Below are positions 8,607-18,853 of a stretch of DNA of 64,000 bases, piece after piece. Within the stretch, counting starts at the first letter, position 1. Each line of letters starts with the position of its first letter. Under the pieces are notes generated by a model. That model was given only the letters and a program-made list of their open reading frames with translations, made no database searches and was not told the origin of the DNA. The stretch comes from Fluviispira multicolorata (GTDB lineage Bacteria; Bdellovibrionota_B; Oligoflexia; Silvanigrellales; Silvanigrellaceae), in contig NZ_WFLN01000009.1 of NCBI RefSeq assembly GCF_009208585.1, positions 161,452 to 225,451 of the forward strand. Reading direction: 5' to 3'. The translations under genes and the position numbers were made by a program.

Positions 8607-9272
8607 ATGTCAGCAAATTCTAGTTTTCTAACGAGTACCATTGGGAAAAAATACCTAATGGCTTTAACAGCTATTGTCTGGTCGTTATTTGTTATGGTTC
8701 ATATGATTGGTAATATGCTTATTGTTGTTGGTGCAGAAGCATATAATAATTATAGTCATGCTCTTACTTCAAATCCAATGATCTATTTAATAGAAGCGTT
8801 TTTAGTCGCTGTATTATTATTTCACGCCGTTACGGGATTAACTTTAGTGGTAAGAAATTCTCGAACAAAACCAAAATTTTACTCTGTCACTCCCATGCGT
8901 GAAAAATCTGCTTCAATTGCCTCAAGAACAATGATTTATACGGGAACAGCAACACTTGCATTTGTTATCTGGCACCTTATTACATTTAAATTTGGGCCAA
9001 CATATTTTGTTACTTATAATGGCGTTGAAATGAGAGATATTTATAAATTAGTTATCGAAAAATTTCATGAACCACTTTATGTTGCTGGATATGCAGTTGT
9101 TATGATTTTAATTGGATTTCATTTATTCCATGGTGTGCAATCAATTTTTCAAACTCTCGGAATAAGTCATCCTCGCTACAATAAGTTTTTTAAATTCTTT
9201 GGCTATACCTATGCAGTTGTTGTTGCTGCTGGTTTTATTTCTCAACCACTTTTTGTCTTTTTTGCGAGGTAA
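8607..9272 (+). CDS. sdhC: Succinate dehydrogenase/fumarate reductase cytochrome b subunit
   Basis: A 221-residue membrane anchor of complex II with five hydrophobic helices, the b558-type single-polypeptide anchor that replaces separate SdhC and SdhD. Histidines in the helices (VHMIGN, LFHAVTG, WHLITF, FHLFHG) are the expected haem ligands. It anchors the flavoprotein and iron-sulfur subunits encoded directly downstream and passes electrons to or from quinone. It has an AGGAG ribosome binding site and is 6 bases from sdhA, forming an sdhCAB operon. This arrangement is common in Bdellovibrionota, Bacteroidota and Firmicutes. Confidence 0.94.
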   Translation: MSANSSFLTSTIGKKYLMALTAIVWSLFVMVHMIGNMLIVVGAEAYNNYSHALTSNPMIYLIEAFLVAVLLFHAVTGLTLVVRNSRTKPKFYSVTPMREKSASIASRTMIYTGTATLAFVIWHLITFKFGPTYFVTYNGVEMRDIYKLVIEKFHEPLYVAGYAVVMILIGFHLFHGVQSIFQTLGISHPRYNKFFKFFGYTYAVVVAAGFISQPLFVFFAR

Positions 9273-9278
9273 TATTAT

Positions 9279-11198
9279 ATGGCAATCCACCTCGATTCCA
9301 AATCTCCAACAGGTCCAATTGAAGATAGATGGACGAATCACCGTTTTTCTTCAAAGCTTGTAAATCCTGCAAACCGAAGAAAACATTCTATTATTATTGT
9401 AGGAACAGGTTTGGGAGGAGCTTCTGCTGCAGCCTCTTTGGGTGAAATGGGTTATCATGTTAAAAGTTTTTTTATTCATGACTCTCCAAGACGTGCCCAC
9501 TCCATTGCAGCTCAAGGCGGAATAAATGCTGCCAAAAACTACAAAAATGATGGAGATTCCATTTATCGTTTGTTCTATGAGACCATAAAAGGTGGAGATT
9601 ATCGTGCAAGAGAATCAAATGTATACCGTCTTGCTGAAACTTCTGTTCGAATAATTGACCACTGTGTTGCGTTAGGAGTTCCTTTTGCACGTGAATATGG
9701 TGGTCTTTTAGATACAAGATCTTTTGGAGGGACACAGGTTTCTCGTACTTTTTATGCACGTGGACAGACTGGTCAGCAGCTTTTAATTGGCGCTTACCAA
9801 GCTATGATGCGTCAGGTCTCTGATGGCAATGTAGACATGTACCCAAGACGTGAGATGGTAGAACTTGTTATTATTGATGGACATGCTCGTGGAATTGTCG
9901 TGCGTAACCTTGCAACAGGTGAGCTTGAAACACATCACGCAGATGCAGTTGTTTTAGCGACAGGTGGTTACGGAAATGTCTTTTATCTCTCAACAAATGC
10001 GAAAGCTTCTAATGCCTCTGCTATTTGGAGAGCTCACAAAAAGGGAGCTTTAATTGCAAACCCTTGTTACACTCAAATTCACCCAACATGTATTCCTGTG
10101 TCAGGAGATCATCAATCAAAATTGACACTTATGTCTGAATCATTGAGAAATGATGGTCGTTGTTGGACTCCAAAAAATTTAGGAGACACTCGTCCTCCTT
10201 CGCAAATTCCTGAAAATGAAAGAGATTATTACTTAGAACGCCGTTATCCAAGCTTTGGAAATTTGGTTCCACGTGACGTTGCTTCGCGTGCAGCAAAGCT
10301 TGAATGTGACAATGGTCATGGCGTCGGTCCTTCTAAACTTGCTGTTTACTTAGACTTTGCAGATTCAATTAAGCGTTTGGGCGAAGATAAAATACGTGAA
10401 AAATATGGAAATCTCTTTCAAATGTATGAAAAAATTGCGGGAGAAAATCCTTACAAAACACCGATGCGTATTTATCCTGCAGTGCATTATACGATGGGTG
10501 GGCTTTGGGTCGATTACAATCTTCAATCAACCATTCCAGGATTACATGTTCTTGGCGAAGCAAACTTTTCGGACCATGGTGCAAATCGTCTTGGAGCTTC
10601 GGCCCTTATGCAAGGTCTTGCAGATGGTTATTTTGTTATCCCAACTACGTTAACAAATTATATTGGTGGTACAACCCTTTCTAAGGTAACAACAGATCAC
10701 CCTGCTTTTAAAGAAGCTCTTGCAAGTGCAAAAGCAAGAACATCTAAGTTACTTGGAATTAAAGGTAACAAAACAGTCGATCAATTTCATAAGCAACTCG
10801 GACATATTATGTGGGATCACTGCGGTATGGGGCGTAATAAAGAAGGTCTGCAAAAAGCACTTAAAGAAATTCCAAAAATTCGTGAAGAGTTTTGGCAGAA
10901 TGTTGCGATAACAGGTCATGGTGAAGGATTAAATCAAGAGCTTGAAAAAGCTGGAAGAGTTGCCGACTTTATTGAATTGGGTGAAACAATGTGTCTCGAT
11001 GCTCTGACCAGAGAAGAGTCTTGTGGTGGACATTTTAGGGAAGAACATCAAACTCCTGATAATGAAGCTAAACGTGATGATAAGAATTTTGCCCATGTTG
11101 CTGCTTGGGAATACAAAGGGGATGGCAAAAAACCTGAGCGTCATGTTGAGAAATTGGAATTTGAATATTGTCACCCAACTCAACGTAGTTATAAGTAA
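9279..11198 (+). CDS. sdhA: Succinate dehydrogenase/fumarate reductase flavoprotein subunit
   Basis: A 639-residue flavoprotein catalysing succinate/fumarate interconversion. The dinucleotide-binding loop [10 protein letters not shown] lies at 41-50, and the histidine expected to carry covalent FAD is H74 in AHSIAAQGG. Further landmarks are the REYGG region, the [11 protein letters not shown] block, HGANRLGAS for FAD binding and substrate-site residues in between. Length and motif order match the SdhA/FrdA branch that pairs with b558-type anchors. It sits between sdhC and sdhB with short gaps. Direction of catalysis in the cell cannot be told from sequence. Confidence 0.96.
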   Translation: MAIHLDSKSPTGPIEDRWTNHRFSSKLVNPANRRKHSIIIVGTGLGGASAAASLGEMGYHVKSFFIHDSPRRAHSIAAQGGINAAKNYKNDGDSIYRLFYETIKGGDYRARESNVYRLAETSVRIIDHCVALGVPFAREYGGLLDTRSFGGTQVSRTFYARGQTGQQLLIGAYQAMMRQVSDGNVDMYPRREMVELVIIDGHARGIVVRNLATGELETHHADAVVLATGGYGNVFYLSTNAKASNASAIWRAHKKGALIANPCYTQIHPTCIPVSGDHQSKLTLMSESLRNDGRCWTPKNLGDTRPPSQIPENERDYYLERRYPSFGNLVPRDVASRAAKLECDNGHGVGPSKLAVYLDFADSIKRLGEDKIREKYGNLFQMYEKIAGENPYKTPMRIYPAVHYTMGGLWVDYNLQSTIPGLHVLGEANFSDHGANRLGASALMQGLADGYFVIPTTLTNYIGGTTLSKVTTDHPAFKEALASAKARTSKLLGIKGNKTVDQFHKQLGHIMWDHCGMGRNKEGLQKALKEIPKIREEFWQNVAITGHGEGLNQELEKAGRVADFIELGETMCLDALTREESCGGHFREEHQTPDNEAKRDDKNFAHVAAWEYKGDGKKPERHVEKLEFEYCHPTQRSYK

Positions 11199-11218
11199 AA
11201 CAAGAAGGACAAATTCTT

Positions 11219-12037
11219 ATGAAAAGTAAAAGCTCAAATACACATATGACATTACATCTCAAGGTATGGAGACAAAAAGGGCCACATGCAGAAGGTAAAC
11301 TTTGCGATTATGAACTTGAAGGTGTTAATCCAGATATGTCATTTCTTGAAATGCTTGATATCCTTAACCAAAAACTTATCTTAAAAGGTGAAGAGCCTGT
11401 CGCATTTGAGCATGACTGTCGTGAAGGTATTTGTGGATCTTGCTCAATGGTTATTGATGGTAACCCACATGGACCTCAGAAATCGACAACAGCATGTCAG
11501 TTGCATATGCGCCATTATCGTGATGGACAAACAATCGTTATCGAACCATTTAGAGCAAAAGCATTTCCTGTTATGAAGGACTTGGTTGTTGACCGCTCTG
11601 CATTCGATAGAGTTATTCAATCAGGTGGCTATATTTCGGTAAATACCGGAAGCTCTCCAGATGGAAACGCACTGCCAATAGCTAAAGAAAAAGCTGATTT
11701 GGCTTTTGATGCTGCTACTTGCATTGGCTGTGGAGCTTGTGTAGCTGCATGTCGTAATGGAGCGGCAATGCTTTTTGTATCTGCAAAAGTCTCTCAACTT
11801 GCATTGCTTCCTCAAGGCCAAGCTGAGCGTTCTGAACGCGTTGCTAAAATGGTTTATCAAATGGATGCTGAGGATTTTGGTGCTTGCACGAATATGGGAA
11901 GCTGTGCGGGAGCATGTCCAAAAGACATCAGTCTTGAAAATATTGCTCGTTTAAATCGTGAATTTATGCGCTCTATGGTATCTGGTCGTAAAAGTTATCC
12001 CCGTGGAGACGGGGCAAATGAAGGTTCTCCCGCATAA
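11219..12037 (+). CDS. sdhB: Succinate dehydrogenase/fumarate reductase iron-sulfur subunit
   Basis: A 272-residue iron-sulfur protein. The [2Fe-2S] cluster ligands are in [10 protein letters not shown] and the later ACQLHM. The [4Fe-4S] and [3Fe-4S] ligands are in [11 protein letters not shown] and [15 protein letters not shown]. It transfers electrons between the flavoprotein and the membrane quinone site. AGAAGGA at about 11203-11209 is its ribosome binding site. A strong terminator follows, closing the sdhCAB operon. Confidence 0.96.
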   Translation: MKSKSSNTHMTLHLKVWRQKGPHAEGKLCDYELEGVNPDMSFLEMLDILNQKLILKGEEPVAFEHDCREGICGSCSMVIDGNPHGPQKSTTACQLHMRHYRDGQTIVIEPFRAKAFPVMKDLVVDRSAFDRVIQSGGYISVNTGSSPDGNALPIAKEKADLAFDAATCIGCGACVAACRNGAAMLFVSAKVSQLALLPQGQAERSERVAKMVYQMDAEDFGACTNMGSCAGACPKDISLENIARLNREFMRSMVSGRKSYPRGDGANEGSPA

Positions 12038-12061
12038 TTTTATTTTTAAAAATAAAATTAT

Positions 12062-12101
12062 TAAAAGAGCAAAATTAAAATTTATTTTGCTCTTTTATTT
12101 A
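12062..12101 (+). terminator. Intrinsic terminator of sdhCAB
   Basis: A perfect 14-bp inverted repeat TAAAAGAGCAAAAT (12062-12075)/ATTTTGCTCTTTTA (12084-12097) with an 8-base loop and a following T-rich tail. Confidence 0.8.
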
Positions 12102-12229
12102 TGTTAAAAATTTGAAAAATTTTAATTAGGAAAAAAATGCATCCTTACAAATCGTAATAATTAATCCTATCATAATGATTGCCTCCAAATGACAAAGATA
12201 TTTAATATTTTTTGTTAAGGAATATTATT

Positions 12230-13654
12230 ATGTTACCAAATTTTGACACTAAAATAAATTTTGCACTTTTTCTATTTCTTTGTCTGTTCCCTATTCATTT
12301 GCATGCGTTAAGTGATACAAATTATGCTAACGTAACGCCTCCTCCTGTTACAAATGAACATACAATTAGTGAAAAAGCTGAGATGGAAAATAAAAAATAT
12401 CAATCTCTTGAAGCTTTTTCAAAGGCACTTAATTTATTGGAGGCAAATTACGTTGATTCTAAGGAAGTCAGTCCTGATATATTAATTGAAAAAGCGTTAA
12501 AAGGGATGACTTCAGATCTTGATCCGCATACAACTTATTTAACTCAAAAACAATATTCAGATTTTTCAACAGATACGAGCGGAAAATTTGGTGGCATTGG
12601 TGTTGTGGTAAATCCAGCTGGAGGAAAGCTTGAGGTCATTGAAGTAATCGATAATTCTCCAGCAGAAAAAGCGGGAATTAAAGCCGGAGATTTTATTTAT
12701 TCGGTAAATAATACTGTTGTAAATAGTAAAACCATAGAAGAAGCTCTTTCTAAAATGCGTGGATCTGTGGGTACAGAGCTAACTTTAGAATATTTTACTC
12801 CAGAGAAAGCAGGAAAGAATATTATAAAACGTGTTACTTTAGAGAGGGAGATTATTCGAAGTAACAGCGTTACTATGCATCAATTAAGTACTGGGTATGT
12901 CTATACAAAACTATCAATTTTTCAAGAAGATGCCTCTGAACAATTAGCAAAAAATATTAAAGAATTTGAAGCAAAAAACAGTGGAAAAGTTAAGGGGCTT
13001 ATTTTAGATTTAAGAAATAATCCTGGTGGTTTATTAGATCAAGCAGTGCGTGTGACAAATTTATTTATAGATTCAGGTATTATTGTCTCAACAATTGGGA
13101 GAGATCAGAATAAACCTGAAGATGTTGAGTACGCTGTAAAAAGAAATTCATTATCCTATTTTCCAATGATAGTTCTTGTTAATGAAGGGACTGCCAGTGC
13201 CAGTGAAATTGTAGCGGGCGCGTTGCAGGATAGGGAGAGAGCCATAATCATGGGTACACAAACTTTTGGTAAAGGAAGTGTGCAAAATATTGTTCCATTA
13301 CCTAATGGTGGAGCTCTTAAAATGACAATTGCACGCTATTATACACCGAAAGGTCGTAGCATTCAGGCAAGAGGAATCATTCCTGATATTCCTCTTATTT
13401 CCCAATCAATCCTTGGTAGAGTTCAACAAGTTCAAAATGAAGGCCTTAATGGAAGGGCACGTAGAGAGGCGGATTTAGAAAAACATATTGAAGCAAAAGA
13501 TCAAAACACATTAGCTCTTCAAAATAAAAAGGAAGAAAAGGAAACTGATAGTTGGCCTTCTTCATTAAAAGATGATTATCAAGTTAAAAGTGCTTATATG
13601 TATTTAAAGAGTATGGGGAAATTTACATTCTTAATGGATAATGCAAATAAGTAA
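12230..13654 (+). CDS. S41-family C-terminal processing peptidase (CtpA/Prc-like)
   Basis: A 474-residue exported serine protease. A signal peptide ends near LHA/LS (about residue 28). A PDZ domain follows (GGIGVVV to AGDFIYSVNN) and then the S41 catalytic domain. The nucleophile is the first serine of GTASASEIVAGAL (S323) and the general base is the lysine of FGKGSVQ (K348), 25 residues later as in Prc/D1P. These enzymes trim or degrade periplasmic proteins from their C-termini. The ATG at 12230 is preferred over the in-frame TTG at 12212 because AAGGA lies 8 bases upstream and the signal peptide then starts cleanly. The stop is two bases from the convergent MFS gene. Confidence 0.93.
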   Translation: MLPNFDTKINFALFLFLCLFPIHLHALSDTNYANVTPPPVTNEHTISEKAEMENKKYQSLEAFSKALNLLEANYVDSKEVSPDILIEKALKGMTSDLDPHTTYLTQKQYSDFSTDTSGKFGGIGVVVNPAGGKLEVIEVIDNSPAEKAGIKAGDFIYSVNNTVVNSKTIEEALSKMRGSVGTELTLEYFTPEKAGKNIIKRVTLEREIIRSNSVTMHQLSTGYVYTKLSIFQEDASEQLAKNIKEFEAKNSGKVKGLILDLRNNPGGLLDQAVRVTNLFIDSGIIVSTIGRDQNKPEDVEYAVKRNSLSYFPMIVLVNEGTASASEIVAGALQDRERAIIMGTQTFGKGSVQNIVPLPNGGALKMTIARYYTPKGRSIQARGIIPDIPLISQSILGRVQQVQNEGLNGRARREADLEKHIEAKDQNTLALQNKKEEKETDSWPSSLKDDYQVKSAYMYLKSMGKFTFLMDNANK

Positions 13655-13656
13655 AT

Positions 13657-14880
13657 TTATTTTTCAATAAAATCCATATCTTTATTATAAGTGTCTTTGA
13701 TAAATATGATTGGAATGATGCCAAGAAAGAAAAAGAAAATTGCGCAAAGTGCGACACCTGACCCCATTTTATAAAAAAATGTTGCAATAAAAGGGACAAA
13801 TATATTGCTAAAAATAAGTGACCCACGTGAAATATTTGAGATAATTGATGTTGCTGTGTTTCTTTGATTTGTACCAAAAACTTCAGCACAAAAGAGAATA
13901 TAAATTCCTAAATATCCATTTGAAAATCCACATACAAATAAAATTAAATAAAACAATTCTAGATGAATAAAATTTGGCAAAGATAAACATGTTAAGGAGC
14001 ATAACATAAGTGAAAGAGCAATTAGCACAGATTTTTTTCTACTCTTTAATATTTTACTCATGAATGGAAAAAAAATTGCTCCAAATAAACTGCCAATAAA
14101 AAAAATTGCCAATGAAACAGATTGATTTGGAGTAAATGGGAAGAAAGATTTTTTAGAAATCTCAGGAGAAAAGTTTACGCAGAATGCGACAAACCAAAAG
14201 GGAAAAATACCTAAAGTAAGGCAGACTAATTTCATAAAACTGTCTTTTCTTAATAATATTAATTTTAAACTTCCTCTTGGAATATGAGTATTTTGTTTTA
14301 AAGTTAAATATATTGTTGAGTCAACAAATGCAAATCTAAGGCATAAAAGAATAAGCCCGCAGCTTCCACCAATTAAAAGAACAGTTTTCCAATGCAATTG
14401 GCTTCCAATAAATGTGGCAAGCACACCCCCTAAAATACCAAAGGAAAATAAAATTCCTGAAGCTATTCCACGTTTCTCTTTTGAAAAAATTTCACTTAAC
14501 AGTGTGATTGAAGCTGCAAGTTCAGCTGCGAGACCAACGCCTGCGAGAAAGCGCATGACTCCGAAGGCTGGTACAGTTGTGACAAAAATATTTGCAATAT
14601 TTGCAATTGAATACAATAATATCCCAAATCGGACTGCAGATATCCTCCCAAATTTATCGCCCCAAATACCGAAAATCAGTCCGCCGATTACGCAACCCAA
14701 AGCTTGCAAATTAAACATTAATAAACTGGTAGAGAGTATATTTTTTTCTTCTACTCCAATATCTAAAAGTGCTGAATGTCTAATGACTGCAAATAAAGTG
14801 AGATCAAAATAATCTATTAAGTAACCAAAACTTAAAATTAAGAATGTTTTATTTAAATAAGAAGGATTTTGGTCGTTCAA
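13657..14880 (-). CDS. MFS transporter (metabolite/proton symporter type)
   Basis: A 407-residue, roughly 12-helix transporter. The loop after helix 2 carries GIWGDKFGR, the MFS signature GxxxDrxGR, and helix 4 has the RFLAGVGLAAE stretch seen in organic-acid and aromatic-acid symporters. The first helix has FGYLIDYFDL, with the acidic residues typical of metabolite:H+ symporters. The start is a TTG at 14878-14880, supported by AAGGAG five bases upstream. Substrate unknown. It stands alone between a convergent protease and a divergent oxidoreductase. Confidence 0.82.
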   Translation of the reverse strand: MNDQNPSYLNKTFLILSFGYLIDYFDLTLFAVIRHSALLDIGVEEKNILSTSLLMFNLQALGCVIGGLIFGIWGDKFGRISAVRFGILLYSIANIANIFVTTVPAFGVMRFLAGVGLAAELAASITLLSEIFSKEKRGIASGILFSFGILGGVLATFIGSQLHWKTVLLIGGSCGLILLCLRFAFVDSTIYLTLKQNTHIPRGSLKLILLRKDSFMKLVCLTLGIFPFWFVAFCVNFSPEISKKSFFPFTPNQSVSLAIFFIGSLFGAIFFPFMSKILKSRKKSVLIALSLMLCSLTCLSLPNFIHLELFYLILFVCGFSNGYLGIYILFCAEVFGTNQRNTATSIISNISRGSLIFSNIFVPFIATFFYKMGSGVALCAIFFFFLGIIPIIFIKDTYNKDMDFIEK

Positions 14881-15075
14881 GAAAACTCCTTTGCTAAAAT
14901 TTCTTTCTTATATGATAATTCAGCTTGATATACATTAACATCCGTATTAGCTTTTTTTAGGGAGTTTCTGATGTTTTAAATTGTACTCCTTTCTAAAAAG
15001 CCGAGCAGTGTAACTGTTCTGCTTTATTTTTTTATATATAAAAAAAATAATAGCAAATTTTTAGCGGGATTTATT

Positions 15076-16176
15076 ATGAAAAAATTAACAATTGTAGGAT
15101 CAGGTATTTTAGGCTTATCAATAGCAGAATTTTTTTCTCGGAATGTTTATAAAGGGTCTGAAATTCAAATTATTTCAGACAACAATTTATTAGCTGGTTC
15201 ATATGCAGCATCGGCTAATCTTGCGACTAAAGGACAACTATTTGGAAGAGATAAACATTTTCAGATTAAGTTGGACTCTAAAAAAATATATTTTGAATGG
15301 TTAGAAAATTTAATTAAAGAAGCAAATTTGGATTTTAAAATAAATCAACTTTTTCAAATTGGACTTGGAACGGACTTTTTTTTCACCGAAGAAGAACGTG
15401 ACAAACATTTTTTAAGAGTCAAACAAAATGAGTATGATTTAAATTCATTGAACTTGCCATTAGATTTTATCGAAAAAAAAGGACTTCGTGAAATAACTTA
15501 CAAGAATGAGGCATGGGTAAATGCAAAAGAATTAATGAGTCTTTTAAAAGTTGTATTAGATAAACGTAAAGTAACTTTTATTAATAAGATCTTTACAAAA
15601 GATGATTATTCTTGTCTTCATTCAAAAGATGATAAGCATAACCTTGTTTTTTGCACGGGTGCATGGACTGAAAATATTTTACAAGAACTTTCTCTTCCTA
15701 TTCCTGAAAAAATGCAAAAGAAAAAACGATTATCTGTTGGTTCTACTTTTTTTGGGAAAAATTTATTTGATAATTATGACAATAATTATGTTTTATTTGA
15801 AAGAATATCCAAAAATATGAAGAGAAAAGTTACGTTCAGCGGAAAAAATGAAAATCAGTCTATTTCGTCTTCAACTGTAAAGATAGAAAATTTAAGTGAA
15901 AACTATAATAGTGAATTGAAAAAAGAAAATATGCAAATTTTAGAATTAGCTACAACTATCCTTGAAAAAGATCCTCTTTTATCTACAGTAAAAAATTTAA
16001 CTTATAAAACAGGATTTCGAGTGGGCTATGGACACAGTGAAATTGTTGTTGAAAAATTAAATATAAAAAATAAAAATATTTCTTGCTTTGTATGTGCAGG
16101 AGCTCATAAAAGCGGATTTCTATTTGCTCCAAAAGTAGGAAAAATGTTAGAAAATATTTTATATAAGCATTTTTAA
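15076..16176 (+). CDS. FAD-dependent oxidoreductase (DAO/glycine oxidase-like)
   Basis: A 366-residue protein beginning with a Rossmann ADP-binding motif VGSGILGLSIAEF (residues 7-19), then an acidic strand end. The late block GFRVGYGHSE and the C-terminal CAGAHKSGF fit the D-amino-acid oxidase/dehydrogenase superfamily, whose members oxidise amines or 2-hydroxy acids. It diverges from the best-known members, so the substrate is open. Only a weak GCGGGA precedes the start. Its last 18 bases overlap the convergent TSUP gene. Confidence 0.72.
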   Translation: MKKLTIVGSGILGLSIAEFFSRNVYKGSEIQIISDNNLLAGSYAASANLATKGQLFGRDKHFQIKLDSKKIYFEWLENLIKEANLDFKINQLFQIGLGTDFFFTEEERDKHFLRVKQNEYDLNSLNLPLDFIEKKGLREITYKNEAWVNAKELMSLLKVVLDKRKVTFINKIFTKDDYSCLHSKDDKHNLVFCTGAWTENILQELSLPIPEKMQKKKRLSVGSTFFGKNLFDNYDNNYVLFERISKNMKRKVTFSGKNENQSISSSTVKIENLSENYNSELKKENMQILELATTILEKDPLLSTVKNLTYKTGFRVGYGHSEIVVEKLNIKNKNISCFVCAGAHKSGFLFAPKVGKMLENILYKHF

Positions 16177-16971
16177 TGCTACTGCCATCAGTAAAATGGA
16201 AAAGCATTTGCTAAGTATTTTAGGTGATAAACTTCCTGATATTTTACTGCCAATTGGGGCGCATATAGAACTCATAAGAGTGATGCCTAGGGCTGCTGGT
16301 AAATAAATATATCCGATGGTGCCTTTTGGTAAATTAGAAGCATGTGTGCTTAACAGAATAAAGCTAATTGTACCGACAATAGTAATAAAAAAACCACATG
16401 CAGCAGAAGTTCCAATTGCTTTATGCATGCTTTTGCCGAGGTATGTTAGAAATGGAACGGTAAGAGTTCCACCGCCCACACCTAATAGTCCTGAAAGAAG
16501 TCCAATGAGCACCCCTCCACCGGCCATTGTCGCATTGGATTCTTTTAAGAATGGTTTATTTTGAGAAATATTTTCTTTTTTATCTTTTTTAAAGAACATT
16601 TGAATTGCTATAAAAAGTAAATAAATACCAAAAATAATTGTTAAAGTATGAGTTGGTAGCTTTGTAGAAAAAAGTGCTCCTAAAATAACTCCTATTATAA
16701 TTCCAGGGACAAACTTTTTAACAACATTCCATTCAACTCTTGCAAATTTGTGATGTGATTGAGTGGAAAAAAGTGAAGTAAAAATCATTGCTGTAAGTGA
16801 TGTGCCAATTGCGAGATGCATTATGTGCTCGGTTGGCATACCACTTTTTAAAAAGATATATGCAAGTGCTGGAACAACTATTGCTCCTCCGCCAATTCCA
16901 AGTAGTCCTGCTAATATTCCGGCGATTGAACCAGTCAGTAAATATAGAATAATACTTATAGTAAATGTCAT
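16159..16971 (-). CDS. TSUP-family (TauE/SafE) membrane transporter
   Basis: A 270-residue membrane protein with about eight helices and the internal duplication characteristic of the family: GILAGLLGIGGGAIVVPAL near the N-terminus and GLLSGLLGVGGGTLTVPFL in the second half. Members export sulfite, sulfoacetate or related organic anions, though many are unassigned. AAAGGA lies upstream of the ATG at 16969-16971. The 3' end overlaps the FAD oxidoreductase by 18 bases on the opposite strand. Confidence 0.9.
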   Translation of the reverse strand: MTFTISIILYLLTGSIAGILAGLLGIGGGAIVVPALAYIFLKSGMPTEHIMHLAIGTSLTAMIFTSLFSTQSHHKFARVEWNVVKKFVPGIIIGVILGALFSTKLPTHTLTIIFGIYLLFIAIQMFFKKDKKENISQNKPFLKESNATMAGGGVLIGLLSGLLGVGGGTLTVPFLTYLGKSMHKAIGTSAACGFFITIVGTISFILLSTHASNLPKGTIGYIYLPAALGITLMSSICAPIGSKISGSLSPKILSKCFSILLMAVALKMLI

Positions 16972-17030
16972 AAAAAATCCTTTATTATGAGTTAATCTTT
17001 TTTAAAGATTGAATATAATTTTAATATTTA

Positions 17031-17939
17031 TCATGTTGATCTTTTAGTTTTTAAAGGTATTCTTATAAAATTTGACGATGTAAGAACACCGAGTAAAATA
17101 ATAGCTCCCCCTAAAATTTGTATCATTAAAACTGGATGTCCTAATAAAATAGATATTAAAACAGTAAACACAGGAACAAAATTAAAAAAAAGTGAGGTTG
17201 TGCCTGCTCCTAACTTTGCCACTCCTGTGTTCCAAAATAAATATGCAAGAACCGCTCCACATATACCCATATAAGCAATTGCCGAATAGATAGAAATATT
17301 TTGTTGAAAAACCTGTGAAACATTCCCTTCAAAGAAGGCTAAAATAATTAAGACTAATGTACCAAAAAACATTGTTGATGCAGTTGTTGCTAAAGCTGAA
17401 GAGTTTTTTAAATAGCGGAGACAAAGCACTCCATAAAGTGCCCAGCATATATTACCGATAATAATAATCCAGTCTCCTGCGGAGAATTTTAGTTTTAATA
17501 AGGTATCTAATGAGCCTTGGGTAAGAATAAGTAAAACACCAACAAAACTTATGATCATTCCAATTTTTTGAAATGTAAAGATTTCTTTTTTTAAGATATA
17601 TTTTGCAAAAATATTTGTTAATAGAGGGTTTGTTGACATAATAAGTGCGCAATTAATAGCAGATGAATGTTTTAATCCAATTAAAAAGAAAGAATTAAAA
17701 CCAGCGACTCCAATAAAGCCTAACAATATATATATTATAATATTTTCTTTTAGCATTTGAAAAAAATTCTTTTCTTTTATAATTGTGATAATTATAATAA
17801 CTAAGGATGCTAATGAGAAGCGTAATGCAGTTGCAATCAAAGGAGACATTTCTCCAACAACATATTTTCCTACATTAAAATTTGAACCCCAGAAAAATGT
17901 TGAACAGATTACTAAAAAAATAGCTAAAGTTTTAGACAT
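17031..17939 (-). CDS. EamA-family (DMT superfamily) transporter
   Basis: A 302-residue protein with ten predicted helices in two EamA repeats. The opening STFFWGSNFNVGKYVV and the end of the first repeat (FVGVLLILTQG) are typical of drug/metabolite exporters of the RhaT/YdcZ/RarD type. Such proteins export amino acids and metabolites. AGAGGT precedes the start. It is followed by the TSUP gene in the same direction after about 60 bases, so they may share a transcript. Confidence 0.88.
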   Translation of the reverse strand: MSKTLAIFLVICSTFFWGSNFNVGKYVVGEMSPLIATALRFSLASLVIIIITIIKEKNFFQMLKENIIIYILLGFIGVAGFNSFFLIGLKHSSAINCALIMSTNPLLTNIFAKYILKKEIFTFQKIGMIISFVGVLLILTQGSLDTLLKLKFSAGDWIIIIGNICWALYGVLCLRYLKNSSALATTASTMFFGTLVLIILAFFEGNVSQVFQQNISIYSAIAYMGICGAVLAYLFWNTGVAKLGAGTTSLFFNFVPVFTVLISILLGHPVLMIQILGGAIILLGVLTSSNFIRIPLKTKRST

Positions 17940-18080
17940 AATACCTCTTATAAATATGGAACTAAATATTTAAGGTTTAAAATAACACAGATGGTGCAAA
18001 TATTTCACTGTGGTAAGTAACATTTTAAGTTAATGTTATCAATATTAGAAATAAAAGTTTTATTATTGAAAGAATAAAAA

Positions 18081-18785
18081 ATGAGAAATATATATTTAAT
18101 TTTTATTATCGGTTTAATATATAATTCAAAAATAATTGCTCAACAATTACCAAAAGAGTTACCAATTCAAACTCAACCTCTGCAAGGTCCTGGAATTCAG
18201 AGAGTTGGGAGTGCTCCCATTCCTATACAAACTCAAAACTTAGAGCAAATGGTCATGCCCAGCTTCACGCTTCCTCCGAGGGGAGGGACGATTCAACCAT
18301 CAACTGGAGCAATTTCTAAGAGAATGCCCTATGATTCAACTTATATGTCTGGAAGGATTATTTTTTTAAATGGAGTCAATATAAGTTCAGTTAAAAATCA
18401 AGATCTCGAAAATGTAACAGTGAGAATTGATAAAAATGGAAATATAAATATTGAAGCTCCTCAGTACGAAGTTGGAGTTGAACAAAGCTATCATCCAATG
18501 ATGCCGAACGAACTTCCAAAGTTTCCTAAAAATGAGTTCTCTGAACTTCCTGTTCCAAAAGGAAAGTATTCAAAAGAGACAGGTAAACCCTCAACAATGA
18601 GCCCAATGTTACCAAAAGAATTTGCGGAACCTATTCCTCAAGGAGATCAGTCGGCAATGTCTCCTCAAAATAAAACTCGGCAAGCAATTCCACAATCTGA
18701 TAATGCTGCTATGCCTGAGCAGGGACAGGGTGATTCGGGAAATATGGAATCAGCTCCACCTTTGCAACAGCTCAAAAATAAGTAA
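18081..18785 (+). CDS. Exported proline/glutamine-rich protein of unknown function
   Basis: A 234-residue protein with a short basic N-terminus, a hydrophobic stretch and a likely signal-peptidase site IIA/QQ near residue 20. The mature protein is rich in Pro, Gln, Met and Glu and looks largely disordered. A short middle part (SGRIIFLNGVNISSVKNQ, then VTVRIDKNGNINIEA) could form a small beta unit. The short motif PIQTQ recurs near the N-terminus. I recognise no family. It could be an envelope or surface-coat component. It is followed by an unrelated dehydrogenase gene in the same direction. Confidence 0.6.
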   Translation: MRNIYLIFIIGLIYNSKIIAQQLPKELPIQTQPLQGPGIQRVGSAPIPIQTQNLEQMVMPSFTLPPRGGTIQPSTGAISKRMPYDSTYMSGRIIFLNGVNISSVKNQDLENVTVRIDKNGNINIEAPQYEVGVEQSYHPMMPNELPKFPKNEFSELPVPKGKYSKETGKPSTMSPMLPKEFAEPIPQGDQSAMSPQNKTRQAIPQSDNAAMPEQGQGDSGNMESAPPLQQLKNK

Positions 18786-18853
18786 GAACAATGTTTTTTA
18801 ATGAAAATTCACGTAATAATATTATATAAATTAGATAGAGAGTGGAATTTTAA